Below, one piece after another: positions 35,560 to 44,812 of a stretch of DNA of 64,000 nucleotides. The position numbers and the translations under genes are program-made. Within the stretch, counting starts at the first letter, position 1, and every line of letters begins with the position of its first letter. A model generated the notes under the pieces. That model did no database searches. It saw only the letters and a list, made by a program, of their open reading frames with translations, and was not told where the DNA came from. Source of the DNA: Gordonia polyisoprenivorans NBRC 16320 = JCM 10675 (GTDB lineage: Bacteria > Actinomycetota > Actinomycetes > Mycobacteriales > Mycobacteriaceae); assembly GCF_000241325.1 (NCBI RefSeq), contig NZ_BAEI01000031.1, forward strand, positions 248,001-312,000. Direction: 5' to 3'.

Positions 35560-37152
35560 TCACCAGCCCAGTACGGCCGCCGCCGCATTGCGTCCCGGAA
35601 TGCCGCTGACCCCGCCACCGCGGCGGGCTCCGGCGCCGCACAGCAGTAGCCGCGGGTGCCGCGTTTCGACGCCCCAGGTGCCGACGCCGGCGTCCTCGGG
35701 TGCCCACGGCCACTGCAGCGAGCGGTGGAAGATGTTGCCGCCGGGCAGGCCCACGGCATCCTCGAGATCGCGCGGCGTCTTGGCCTCGATGCAGGCGTTG
35801 CCGTGGACGTCGGTCGCGATCACCGACGCGATCGGCTCGGCGAGAACCGAATCCAGGGACGCCAGGGTGGCCTCGACGGCGTGGGTCGTCGCGCCGGGCG
35901 CGGCGAACACCTCGGGCGGCATGTGCAGGCCGAACAGGGTCAGGGTGTGTTTGCCGGCGAGGTCGGTGCCCAGGATCGACGTGTCCGACAGTGTGTGGCA
36001 ATAGATTTCGCAGGGCGGTACGTCGGGTACCTCGTCGCGGCGGGCCTGCGCCCAGGCGGTGTGGAGTTGCCCGTAGGACTCGTTGATGTGGAAGGTGCCC
36101 GCGAACGCCGCCCGCGGGTCGACGTTCGGGTCCCGCAACTCCGGCAGCCGGTCGAGCAGCAGATTGATCTTGAGCTGGGCGCCGCGCGGCGCGTGCTCGG
36201 TGTCGATGGGGTCGTCGAGCATGGTGTTGAGCACCACGGGCGCGCACGCCGCGTGCACCATCGAGCCACGCACCCGACCGATGCGTTGCCGATGACCGCC
36301 GGCCTCGGTGGCGCTCGCCTCGGTGCGCACGAACTCGACGGTCCCGTCGGCCGGGTCAACGCCGACCACCCGGCAGTTCGTGTGGATCACCGTGCCGGCG
36401 GCCAGCGCCGCCTGATACAGCGCTCCCGACACCGCGCCCATCCCGCCGACCGGGACGTCCCAGTCGCCGGTGCCGCCGCCGATGAGGTGATAGAGGAAGC
36501 AGATATTCTGCCGCAGCGAGGGGTCGTGCAGGTCGGTGAAGGTGCCGATCAGCCCGTCGGTCGCGACGATCCCGCGCACGACGTCGTCGTCGAAGTACCG
36601 CTCGATGAGTTCGCCGAGCGGCCGGCAGGTGAGCAGCTCCCACAGTTCGGCAAGGGAGGAGTCGCCGTCGGTCACCCGTGCGCGGATCTCGTCGGCCGAA
36701 CGCAGCGGCTCGATGAGGGTGGGGAACAGGCGCCGCGCGATCTCGCCCATCCGCTCGTACACCCATTGCCACGCCCCGAATTCGGTGTCGCTGCCGGTGG
36801 CGCGCGCGAAGGCGGCGGCGGTGGCCTGCTCGTCGGCGGTGTCGACGAGCAGGCCCTTCGCGGGATTCGACGGCAGTGGCGTGTAGGACGAATACCGTCG
36901 CCGGATCAGTTCGACGTCGAGTTCGAGGTCGGCGATGATCTCGCGCGGCATCAGCGACACCAGGTAGGAGTAGCGCGAAAGCCGTGCTGCGACACCGGGA
37001 AACGCCATTGCCGAGATGGCCGCGCCGCCCACATGGTCGGCGACCTCGAGTACCAGCACGGACCGGCCCGCCCGTGCCAGGTAGGCCGCCGCGGTCAGCC
37101 CGTTGTGCCCGGCGCCGATGATGACGTCGTCATAGGTCGCCGTGGCGGTCAT
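35560..37152 (-). CDS. FAD-dependent oxidoreductase, phytoene-dehydrogenase/PYROXD2-like
   Basis: 530 residues. N-terminal Rossmann motif DDVIIGAGHNGLTAAAYLARAG, ribose-binding LEVADHVGGAA, and the C-terminal FAD closure PRLLLCGAGARRGGGVSGIPG. Family members include carotenoid desaturases and PYROXD2; the substrate is unknown. It lies 60 bases upstream of dprE1 and six bases downstream of the lipase gene, all on the minus strand. Co-transcription with dprE1 is plausible, but a functional link to arabinan synthesis is not shown. Confidence 0.85.
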   Translation of the reverse strand: MTATATYDDVIIGAGHNGLTAAAYLARAGRSVLVLEVADHVGGAAISAMAFPGVAARLSRYSYLVSLMPREIIADLELDVELIRRRYSSYTPLPSNPAKGLLVDTADEQATAAAFARATGSDTEFGAWQWVYERMGEIARRLFPTLIEPLRSADEIRARVTDGDSSLAELWELLTCRPLGELIERYFDDDVVRGIVATDGLIGTFTDLHDPSLRQNICFLYHLIGGGTGDWDVPVGGMGAVSGALYQAALAAGTVIHTNCRVVGVDPADGTVEFVRTEASATEAGGHRQRIGRVRGSMVHAACAPVVLNTMLDDPIDTEHAPRGAQLKINLLLDRLPELRDPNVDPRAAFAGTFHINESYGQLHTAWAQARRDEVPDVPPCEIYCHTLSDTSILGTDLAGKHTLTLFGLHMPPEVFAAPGATTHAVEATLASLDSVLAEPIASVIATDVHGNACIEAKTPRDLEDAVGLPGGNIFHRSLQWPWAPEDAGVGTWGVETRHPRLLLCGAGARRGGGVSGIPGRNAAAAVLGW

Positions 37153-37158
37153 GGTGGG

Positions 37159-38370
37159 CTACTTCATGATTCGCGCGACGAATGGGGTGGAGTCGGGTAT
37201 CGAGGCGAGCACGGTCCCCGAGTGGTCCTGCGTCGGGTAGACGTGGAAGTCGACGGGCTGGCCCGCCGCGACCATCTGCGCGTACAACGACAACGCCGAC
37301 GGGGCCGGCACATCGGTGTCGAGGAGTCCCTGCCCGAGGAAGATCGGCCGGTCGTACCCCGAGAACGGGGTGCCCATGTATTCGGTCAGCGCCGCACGCA
37401 CATTCGGGATCGACGAGACCGGCTTGGCGAGGAACTCGCCGAGCGTGACGCCCTGGACCACCGGTTGCATCTCCGCGTAGCAGAGCGTGCGGGCCTTCGC
37501 GATGATCTGCCGTCCCTGCGGGGTGAGGATGCCCGGCACGTTCAGGTCGGGGCGGGCGTCGGCGAAGCCGGCGAGGATGTAGGCGGTGTAGATGTTCAGC
37601 GAGGTCGGCAGGGCGACCGGGGCCGGCGCGCCGAGCGCCACGACCTGCTCGATGTTGGCCGGGGTGCCGGTGGCGACCACCCCGCGGTAGTCCAGTCCGC
37701 TACCCGCCGAGAGTGCCGTCGCACGGCGCGCGGCGTTGAGTGCGGCGCCGGCGCCCTGGGACTGGCCGACGATCGCCCACTTCTTGGCCAGCGGTAGATC
37801 CATCTGCTGCGCCGCGCGGACCGAGTCGACCACCGACTGGGCTTCCGCGGTCCCGCTCAGGTAATTCATGAAGCCCGGTGTGCCGAGCCCGACGTAGTCG
37901 GTGGCGACGATCGCATACCCCTGATCGAGCCAATGGCCCAGGTAGGTGGCGTCGCGGTCACTGTGCGGCAGCACCGACGGCGCGCAATTGTCACCGAGGC
38001 CGGTGGTGCCGTGCGCCCACGCGATCACCGGATATCCACCGGCCGGTGCGGGCCGCTTGGGCAGGAGCACCTCGCCGGAGCTGACCGCCGGGCGTCCGTG
38101 GATGTCACGCGTCGAGTACAGGACGCGGTAGGCACGACCGGCTGCGGGGATGCTCACCGACGACGCCAACGGCACCTGCGTGATCAGGGCGCCGGGCGCA
38201 CCGATCGGTCCGGAGTAGCCGGTGGCGTCGAGTCCGGAGGTGACCGGAGCGGGGGTGGCGTCGTCGTCGGCGTGGGCCGGAGCGATGGCCAGCGCCGGTA
38301 GTGAGATCAGGGTTGCGATGGCGACAGAGGCGAGGGTGAGACGGCGGGTGCGCCGGAGGCGGTGGAACAT
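37159..38370 (-). CDS. Secreted lipase/esterase (secretory lipase family)
   Basis: 403 residues. A signal peptide (basic start MFHRLRRTRR, hydrophobic core, APAHA before DDDA) predicts export. Alpha/beta-hydrolase with nucleophile GQSQG at Ser204, a probable acid in GLLDTDVPAPSA and His in PTQDHSGT; WAHGTTG forms the oxyanion region. Matches the LIP family of actinobacterial and fungal secretory lipases (often 400-450 residues). First gene of the minus-strand run ending in dprE2. Confidence 0.85.
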   Translation of the reverse strand: MFHRLRRTRRLTLASVAIATLISLPALAIAPAHADDDATPAPVTSGLDATGYSGPIGAPGALITQVPLASSVSIPAAGRAYRVLYSTRDIHGRPAVSSGEVLLPKRPAPAGGYPVIAWAHGTTGLGDNCAPSVLPHSDRDATYLGHWLDQGYAIVATDYVGLGTPGFMNYLSGTAEAQSVVDSVRAAQQMDLPLAKKWAIVGQSQGAGAALNAARRATALSAGSGLDYRGVVATGTPANIEQVVALGAPAPVALPTSLNIYTAYILAGFADARPDLNVPGILTPQGRQIIAKARTLCYAEMQPVVQGVTLGEFLAKPVSSIPNVRAALTEYMGTPFSGYDRPIFLGQGLLDTDVPAPSALSLYAQMVAAGQPVDFHVYPTQDHSGTVLASIPDSTPFVARIMK

Positions 38371-38486
38371 GGATCGAACCTATCGCCATCGGTTCCCCGC
38401 CGTGGCGGCTTGGTCTCGAAGTTGTCCGGCCATCCCGAGTTGTCGGGCCGTCTCCGGTTATCGGGCGCCGGCACCGTCTTGCCCCA

Positions 38487-38492
38487 TATCCT
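38487..38492 (+). promoter_or_regulatory. -10 element of the aldo-keto reductase gene
   Basis: TATCCT, six bases before ATG 38499; leaderless arrangement, no Shine-Dalgarno. Confidence 0.45.
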
Positions 38493-38498
38493 GGGCAG

Positions 38499-39329
38499 AT
38501 GGACATACCGTCGGTCACCCTCGCGTCCGGATTCGCGTTGCCGCTGGTCGGCCTCGGCACCTTCGACATGTTGGGAATGCCGTGCGCGCAGGCGGTTTCC
38601 CACGCGCTCGACTCCGGGTACCGGCTGCTCGACACCGCGTCGCGTTACTCCAACGAGCTCAGCGTGGGCATGGGGATCGAGGAGTCGCAGATCGACCGCT
38701 CCGAGGTGATCGTGCAGACCAAGCTCGGAGGTGGCGACCAGGGCTTCGACGAGGCGATCACTGCGGCCAAGGAGAGTGCGCGTCGGCTCGGGGTGTCCTG
38801 GATCGACGTCTACCTGATCCACTGGCCGTGCCCGAGCCTGGGCCGGATGGTCGACTCCTGGAAAGCGCTGCTCACGCTGGCCGACGAGGGGTTCATCCGG
38901 GTGCCCGGTGTCTCCAACTTCCGTGAACACCACCTGCAGGCGCTCTACGACGAGACCGGGCGATGGCCCGAGGTGAACCAGATCCAGTGCTCACCGGCGC
39001 TGGCCCGCGGCGATCTACGACAGTTTATGCAGGACAAGGGAATCCATGCGCAGGCGTGGCATCCGACCGGGCGTAAGGAGGGCATGCTCGGCGACGCCAC
39101 GATCATCCGGTTGGCCCGCAAGTACGGCAAGTCGCCCACGCAGATCGCATTGCGGTGGGCGGTACAGCAGGAGATCGGCGTGGTGCCCAAGTCCTCACAC
39201 AAGGGTCGCCAGCTCGAGAACATCGATCTGTTCGACTTCGAACTCGACGCGGGCGACCTCACCGATCTCGAAGAACTCGACCGCGGGGAGGGCGCCGCCC
39301 GCAACTCCGACATCGAAGAGGAGTTCTGA
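38499..39329 (+). CDS. Aldo-keto reductase
   Basis: 276 residues, TIM-barrel NADPH-dependent reductase of the AKR5/2,5-diketo-gluconate reductase type. Catalytic tetrad visible: Asp and Tyr in LLDTASRYSNE, Lys in VQTKLGGG, His in YLIHWPCP. NADPH-binding segment VVPKSSHKGRQLENI. Broad carbonyl reductase; the physiological substrate is unknown. Divergent from the lipase gene. Confidence 0.92.
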   Translation: MDIPSVTLASGFALPLVGLGTFDMLGMPCAQAVSHALDSGYRLLDTASRYSNELSVGMGIEESQIDRSEVIVQTKLGGGDQGFDEAITAAKESARRLGVSWIDVYLIHWPCPSLGRMVDSWKALLTLADEGFIRVPGVSNFREHHLQALYDETGRWPEVNQIQCSPALARGDLRQFMQDKGIHAQAWHPTGRKEGMLGDATIIRLARKYGKSPTQIALRWAVQQEIGVVPKSSHKGRQLENIDLFDFELDAGDLTDLEELDRGEGAARNSDIEEEF

Positions 39330-39351
39330 ACGGGCGCGGTGTCCGAGGGTC

Positions 39352-39357
39352 TAGGGT
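39352..39357 (+). promoter_or_regulatory. -10 element of the gtrA gene
   Basis: TAGGGT, six bases before GTG 39364; leaderless arrangement. Confidence 0.45.
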
Positions 39358-39363
39358 GGCAGC

Positions 39364-39888
39364 GTGCCAGACCCCATCCCCGGTGAGCCGAACGGCCCGC
39401 ACGAGACGAGCCCGCACGAGATCGGGCACGACGATTTCGCGACCCGGCATGCGCCGATGGTCCCCGAGCTGCCTCTCGACGATCAGGAGGCGTCCACCAA
39501 CGTCCCGCTGGCGACGCAGATCTTCCGGTTCATCGTCACCGGCGTCGGTTCGGGCATCCTCGACTTCGGTCTGACCGCGATCCTGCAGTACGGGCTCGGG
39601 GTGCCGGCCGGATTCGCCAAGGCGGTCGGCTTCGTCTGCGGAACCACCACCGCCTACATCTTCAATCGGCGCTGGACCTTCCGCGCCGAACCCAGCATGG
39701 CCCGCTTCGTTGCCGTCGCCGTGCTCTATTGCGTGACGTTCGTCGTCAACGTCGGTGTCTACACCTTCCTGTCGCACCTGTGGCCGGAGGAACTGCTCTA
39801 CAGCCTGCTCGCCTACGTCATCGCGCAAGGCTTGGCGACGATCATCAACTTCATCGTCCAGCACGCGGTGATCTTCAAGATCAAATGA
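39364..39888 (+). CDS. GtrA-family membrane protein (Rv3789-like)
   Basis: 174 residues from GTG. A polar N-terminal ~45 residues precede four hydrophobic segments: FRFIVTGVGSGILDFGLTA, KAVGFVCGTTTAYIFNRRW (the GtrA signature with FNRRWTF), and two more. GtrA proteins are proposed flippases or adaptors for polyprenyl-phosphate sugars. The M. tuberculosis homologue Rv3789 lies beside dprE1 and is linked to arabinan synthesis. Here it is about 4 kb from dprE1. Its stop overlaps the next start (ATGA). Confidence 0.9.
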   Translation: MPDPIPGEPNGPHETSPHEIGHDDFATRHAPMVPELPLDDQEASTNVPLATQIFRFIVTGVGSGILDFGLTAILQYGLGVPAGFAKAVGFVCGTTTAYIFNRRWTFRAEPSMARFVAVAVLYCVTFVVNVGVYTFLSHLWPEELLYSLLAYVIAQGLATIINFIVQHAVIFKIK

Positions 39889-41300
39889 CTCGCGCGGTCG
39901 TCGTCGGTTCCGGCCCGAACGGGCTGGCCGCCGCCGTCCGCCTGGCCCAGGCCGGGCTCGACGTCGAGGTGCTCGAGGCGGCCACGGACATCGGTGGGGG
40001 AACCCGCAGCAGCGAGCTGATGCGGCCGGGTGTCCTGCACGACCACTGCTCGGCGTTCCATCCGCTCGGGGTGGCCTCGCCGTACCTCGCATCGTTGCCG
40101 CTGGAGCGGTACGGGCTGCGGTGGCGGTGGCCGGAGATCGACTGCGCCCATCCCCTCGACGACGGCACCGCCGGACTGCTGTACCGCGATCTCGATGCCA
40201 CCGCGCGGGCGCTGGGTGCCGACGGTGCGCGGTGGAAGGCGCTGTTCGGCCCTATCGCAGCGCGAATGGACGACGTCGCCGTGGAGATCCTCCGGCCCGT
40301 CGCGCACCTGCCACGGCATCCGCTGGTCCTCGCGCGCACGGCCCTGCGGGTGCTGCCGCCCGCAACGATCCTGGCGCGCTACCTGCGCACCCCGCAGGCG
40401 CGTGCGCTGCTCACCGGGATGGCCGCGCACGGCTTCACCCGGCTCGACCGGCCGGGGTCGTCGGCAGCCGGCGTGATGCTCGTCGCCGCCGGGCATCGCC
40501 ACGGGTGGCCGGTCGCGCAGGGTGGCTCGTCGTCGATCACCGCGGCGCTGGCGGCGCTGCTGGGTGATCTGGGTGGCCACGTTCACACCGGCGTGCACGT
40601 CCGTGATCGCGCCGATCTCGCCGACGCCGACGTCGTGGTGCTCGACGTGTTGCCGGAGGCCGCCGCGCAGATCCTCGGTGATGCGATGCCCCGTCGGATA
40701 CGCCGCACGTTCGGACGCCGACGACCGCGTGCGGCGGCGTTCAAGGTCGACTACGTGATCGACGGTGAGGTCGGCTGGACCGCGCCGGGCTGCGAGCGTG
40801 CCGGCACGGTCCACCTCGGCGGGACCTACACCGAGATCGCCGACGCAGAACGACAGGTGCTCGCCGGGACGATGCCGCAACGGCCGTTCACCCTGGTCGG
40901 GCAGCAGTGGCTCGCCGACCCGGGTCGCGCGGCCGGCAACCTGCATCCGTTGTGGGCGTACGCCCACGTACCCGCCGGATATGACGGTCCGGCGGCCGAG
41001 GCGATCACCGCGCAGATCGAACGATTCGCGCCGGGTTTCGCCGAACGCATCGTCGACATGCACGTCACCTCGCCCGCTCAACTGGCACAGGACAATCCGA
41101 ACAATGTGGCCGGTGACATCGGCGGCGGTCCGAATGATCTGCTGCACCTCGTGGCGCGGCCTCGGGCCACGGTGCGGCCGTACGGTACCGGCGTGGACGG
41201 GGTCTATCTGTGCTCGTCGTCGACCCCGCCGGGCGGTGGTGTGCACGGCATGTGCGGGTTTCACGCTGCCGGAGCGGCGCTTACCGATCTCGATCGGTAA
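39885..41300 (+). CDS. NAD(P)/FAD-dependent oxidoreductase (phytoene-desaturase superfamily)
   Basis: 471 residues. Opens with VVVGSGPNGLAAAVRLAQAG, then LEAATDIGGGTRSSE; C-terminal FAD segment DGVYLCSSSTPPGGGVHGMCG. Same superfamily as the protein at 35560-37152 but clearly different. The start ATG overlaps the gtrA stop, so the two are translationally coupled. No substrate can be assigned. Confidence 0.86.
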   Translation: MTRAVVVGSGPNGLAAAVRLAQAGLDVEVLEAATDIGGGTRSSELMRPGVLHDHCSAFHPLGVASPYLASLPLERYGLRWRWPEIDCAHPLDDGTAGLLYRDLDATARALGADGARWKALFGPIAARMDDVAVEILRPVAHLPRHPLVLARTALRVLPPATILARYLRTPQARALLTGMAAHGFTRLDRPGSSAAGVMLVAAGHRHGWPVAQGGSSSITAALAALLGDLGGHVHTGVHVRDRADLADADVVVLDVLPEAAAQILGDAMPRRIRRTFGRRRPRAAAFKVDYVIDGEVGWTAPGCERAGTVHLGGTYTEIADAERQVLAGTMPQRPFTLVGQQWLADPGRAAGNLHPLWAYAHVPAGYDGPAAEAITAQIERFAPGFAERIVDMHVTSPAQLAQDNPNNVAGDIGGGPNDLLHLVARPRATVRPYGTGVDGVYLCSSSTPPGGGVHGMCGFHAAGAALTDLDR

Positions 41301-41446
41301 CGGTGAGTGGTCGGGGCCTCCATGAACAGTGTGTGGCAGCAACGGACACGTCGTGTCGGGCGCGTCGCTGATGGTTCGCTGTGAGCTAGTCTCGGTTCGG
41401 GTTGGGGTGACCGCAACTCGCCACGTCCACCGAATATCGAGGGCCG

Positions 41447-43273
41447 ATGCAGCAGGAAAATGACCGGATGTTGGTACAGCGAACTCTGTTCGCGGGGCCG
41501 AATCCCCGTGTGGTTCCGGGGATGTACGTCGACGCCAACGCCGCGTTGGTGCGTTCGGATCGGACCGCGGTCCGGATGGAGCCCGGTGCGATCCTCAGTA
41601 CCAACACGTATTTCGGCCGTTTCGCCGCAAGCTACTGGCAGCGCTACACCACGCTCTCGTCGGTCCGGCTGGAGTTCGATCACGAGTGTGCGCCCGATGC
41701 GCTGTTGCGAGTAGAGGTCAAGGCCTCCGATCCGAGCGGCCGGTGGCGTCCGATCGACGCCGTCGAGGTGACCGGTCGTGGCCGGGCGGTTCTCGATCTC
41801 GATGTCCGGCGCTTCGTCGACGGTGGCGCAATCTGGTTCGACGCCACCGCAATCGGTGGTGGTGCACGGATCCGGGAGGTGACGTGGTCGGTGCCGCGGC
41901 CGCAGCGCAACCGGCTGATGTCGGTGGTGATGTGCACGCACAACCGCCCCGCCGACGCCATCTCGACGCTACTCACCCTGGCCTCGGACCCGGTGGCGCT
42001 GGACCTGATCGACTCGGTGTACGTCGTCGACCAGGGCACCGCGCGCGTCGACGCCCACGAAGACTTTCCGAAGGTCAAAGATGTTCTGGGGCCAAGGCTT
42101 CAGTACCTGATCCAGCCGAATCTCGGTGGTGCGGGAGGATTCAACCGCGGTATCCACGAGCTGACGAAGACCGGCGAATGTGAGACCGACATCGTCGTCA
42201 TGGACGACGACATCCTCTGCGAGCCGGAGTCGGTGGTGCGACTGTCGGCGCTGGCCAACAATGCGTCCCGCCCGGTCATCGTCGGCGCGCAGATGCTGTT
42301 GTTGTCGGAGACCTATCGCGTGCACATGACCAGCGAGTGGGAGGCTCTCGACGAGCTGAAGGCCGGAACTCCCGGTGCTTTCGGCAAGTCGGGGCTCAAC
42401 GCGCTCAAGAAGCATCAGGATGCGCGCAGCGACGCCGGATGGAACGGCTGGTGGACGTGTCTGTTGCCGGCCGAGGCAGTGGTGGCCGCGGGACTGTCGT
42501 TGCCGCTGTTCTTCCAATGGGACGACATCGAATTCGGCATCCGGGCCCGCAAGGCCGGGTTCGCGACGGTGACGCTGCCCAATGCCGGTGTGTGGCATGC
42601 CGATTTCCACCTGAAGGATTACGACGACTGGTCGCGATATTTCAGCTGGCGGAACGCGCTGATCGTCGCCTCGATCCACGGTCGGTTCGATCCGACGGAG
42701 GTCGCCACCACCGTGGCCCGCGAGATCACCGGGCACATCGTCTCGATGCAGTACGGACTGGCCGAGACATTCCTGCTTGCGGTGCGCGACTTCATGTCCG
42801 GCCCGTCGATACTCGCCGACGGTGGACGCACCAAACTCGCCGAGCTGTCGGAGCTGCGCTCGCACTATCCGGACACGGTGCGCCACGAAGCCGTCGAAGG
42901 GTTGGTCGGCGACCCGCGTATCGTCACCAAAGGCCATGAACCGCAGGACAACAAGCTCGACCAGGTGATGGTCAAGCGGGTGGTGCAGCAGGTGCTCGGT
43001 CGTGTCGGCGGTGGGCGGGTGGCCATCCCGGCACACAGCGCTCGCTGGTGGCATGTGGGTCTGTTCGCGGAGGCGATCGTCACCGACGCGTCGCAGACCG
43101 GCGTCCGAATCCGTCGGCGTGACAAGCAGATCGCAGTGCGACAGCTTCGCGAGCTCGCCACGCTGTGCCTGGACCTGCGTAAGAATGCACCGGCGTTGGC
43201 CGCGCAATGGCAGGCGGCGCTGCCGGAACTCACGAGTCATGAGAACTGGCAACGACTTTTCGACGGCGACTGA
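41447..43273 (+). CDS. GlfT2-like galactofuranosyltransferase paralogue (GT2)
   Basis: 608 residues, same domain plan as GlfT2: N-terminal beta-rich domain (YFGRFAASYWQRYTTLSSV), GT-A domain, C-terminal helical region. Catalytic residues: DxD in VVMDDDILCEP (D253-D255), QWDDIEFGIRA (D359-D360) and metal-binding H384 in GVWHADFH. Spacing between them equals M. tuberculosis GlfT2 (256-258, 371-372, 396). True GlfT2 belongs to a locus beyond pks13, so this is likely a second galactofuranosyltransferase that may modify a different glycan. The upstream gap 41301-41446 shows a weak TAGTCT hexamer only. Confidence 0.85.
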   Translation: MQQENDRMLVQRTLFAGPNPRVVPGMYVDANAALVRSDRTAVRMEPGAILSTNTYFGRFAASYWQRYTTLSSVRLEFDHECAPDALLRVEVKASDPSGRWRPIDAVEVTGRGRAVLDLDVRRFVDGGAIWFDATAIGGGARIREVTWSVPRPQRNRLMSVVMCTHNRPADAISTLLTLASDPVALDLIDSVYVVDQGTARVDAHEDFPKVKDVLGPRLQYLIQPNLGGAGGFNRGIHELTKTGECETDIVVMDDDILCEPESVVRLSALANNASRPVIVGAQMLLLSETYRVHMTSEWEALDELKAGTPGAFGKSGLNALKKHQDARSDAGWNGWWTCLLPAEAVVAAGLSLPLFFQWDDIEFGIRARKAGFATVTLPNAGVWHADFHLKDYDDWSRYFSWRNALIVASIHGRFDPTEVATTVAREITGHIVSMQYGLAETFLLAVRDFMSGPSILADGGRTKLAELSELRSHYPDTVRHEAVEGLVGDPRIVTKGHEPQDNKLDQVMVKRVVQQVLGRVGGGRVAIPAHSARWWHVGLFAEAIVTDASQTGVRIRRRDKQIAVRQLRELATLCLDLRKNAPALAAQWQAALPELTSHENWQRLFDGD

Positions 43274-44783
43274 GGCGCCACGCACCGACCGGCGGCGACT
43301 ACTCGTCGCCTGCTCGGTCGTCGGTGTGGTCGGTGTGTTGCTCTCGGCGCTGGGGTCGTGGCGTCCATCGTTCTGGTACGACGAAGCTGCCACCGTCTCG
43401 GCGGTCGATCGCAGCTACGCGCAACTGTTTTCGCTCGTGCACCACACCGACGGTGTGCACGCCCTGTACTATCTCCTGCTCAAGCCGTGGACGGCGCTCT
43501 TCGGGTTGTCGGAGTTCTCGGTGCGTTTCCCGTCGGCGATCGCGGTCGGTGCGGCCGCCGCGGCGTTGGTTGTGCTCGCGAATCGCTTGTGGGACCTGCC
43601 CTTCGGGGTGATGGCCGGGCTGGTGCTCCTCACCGTCCCGCGGGTGATGTGGGCGGGCAGCGAGGCCCGGTCCTATGCGGGCACGCTGTTCTTGGCGGTC
43701 GTGCTGACCTGGTTGCTCGTCGTGGCCGCCGATCGTGGCCGATGGTGGTGGTCGGGCTACGGGGTCGTTGCGATCGTCGCAGTGGTGTGGTTCTTTCTCG
43801 CGGTCACCCTGCTCGCCGCGCATGCCGCTTACCTGGTGTTGCGGCAGCGCAGCGCATTTCGTGGCTTCGGTGTCACGGTGATCGCAGTGATGATCCTCGT
43901 GTCACCGTTCGCCTGGTGGGTCCACGGACAGCGTGCGCAGATCTCGTGGATTCCGGAGATGTCGGTGCAGCGGGTGGTGACCTACGCCCTGTGGGAGTTC
44001 TTCGTCGGGTCGTGGCCGTATTTGATCGTCGCCGGTGTGGTGGTGGCCGTCGCGCTCGTGGCGGCGGTGTTGACGTGGTCGGTCGAGCGCGCCGGGCTGT
44101 TCGCGCTCGCCTGGTGTTGGCTGTTGATTCCGGCGGCGGTGGTCTTCGTCATCTCGTGGACCGGGACCCAGTTGTATGCCCCCAGGTATCTGGTGTTCAC
44201 GGTGCCCGCCCTTGCCCTTCTGCTGGCGTGGTCGGCGAGGACGGTGGCCCGCGAGAACCGTTGGATCACCGTGGTCGTGCTGGTGGCGCTCGCAGCTGCC
44301 GCGACACCGGAATACCTTGCTCAGCGTGGCCCGTACGGCCGTATGGGCGGTACCGATTTCTCCGCCGTGGGTGACTACATCGGTGCTCACGCCGCTCCAG
44401 GGGATTGCGTCGCCTTCGATGGAGCGCCGTCGTGGAGTCCGGAGTCGCAGCGGGTGGTGTTGCAGACCAAGCCGGGCGACTTCGCCGTCCTTCGCGACAT
44501 CGGACCGAAAATCGATGCCGCACAGTCGGGCCGACTGTGGGACGTCCCGAAGCCGGTGTCGGCGTACCGAGTGTTCGCGCAGGGCTGCGCGGTGATGTGG
44601 GTGGTCACCGACGGTGAACGTTCACGCGCATCGGTGCTCTACCCCGGCGGCATGTCGGACTGGTTCTTCCAACCGTTCCACTTCACCAATTCGGAGCTCT
44701 ACCGAGAGATCTCGGCCGCCGGACTCCACATCACCGGCCGCACGCAGTTCAACCACTCGCAGGTCGTGCGCATGCAGCGCTGA
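43239..44783 (+). CDS. GT-C membrane glycosyltransferase
   Basis: About 514 residues from ATG 43239, overlapping the previous gene by 35 bases. Multi-spanning membrane protein with an acidic GT-C motif after helix 1 (SFWYDEAATVSAVDRS, D48-E49), followed by HTDGVHALYYLLLKPW, the pattern of the PMT/ArnT-like mannosyl- and arabinosyltransferases that use polyprenyl-phosphate sugars. C-terminal ~120 residues are soluble and probably extracytoplasmic. Coupling to the GlfT2-like gene suggests both act on one cell-envelope glycan (inference). Confidence 0.82.
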   Translation: MRTGNDFSTATEAPRTDRRRLLVACSVVGVVGVLLSALGSWRPSFWYDEAATVSAVDRSYAQLFSLVHHTDGVHALYYLLLKPWTALFGLSEFSVRFPSAIAVGAAAAALVVLANRLWDLPFGVMAGLVLLTVPRVMWAGSEARSYAGTLFLAVVLTWLLVVAADRGRWWWSGYGVVAIVAVVWFFLAVTLLAAHAAYLVLRQRSAFRGFGVTVIAVMILVSPFAWWVHGQRAQISWIPEMSVQRVVTYALWEFFVGSWPYLIVAGVVVAVALVAAVLTWSVERAGLFALAWCWLLIPAAVVFVISWTGTQLYAPRYLVFTVPALALLLAWSARTVARENRWITVVVLVALAAAATPEYLAQRGPYGRMGGTDFSAVGDYIGAHAAPGDCVAFDGAPSWSPESQRVVLQTKPGDFAVLRDIGPKIDAAQSGRLWDVPKPVSAYRVFAQGCAVMWVVTDGERSRASVLYPGGMSDWFFQPFHFTNSELYREISAAGLHITGRTQFNHSQVVRMQR

Positions 44784-44812
44784 GCGGGTTGAACGCTCGG
44801 CCGGTCTCGAGG

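Noticed and set aside
35656-37797. 713-codon plus-strand frame opposite the FAD oxidoreductase and lipase
   Set aside because: Antisense to two supported genes, repetitive charged composition, no start or ribosome-binding signal.
41447-43273. Calling this gene glfT2 itself
   Set aside because: Neighbourhood is not the glfT2 locus and sequence resemblance in the N-terminal domain is only moderate; treated as a paralogue.
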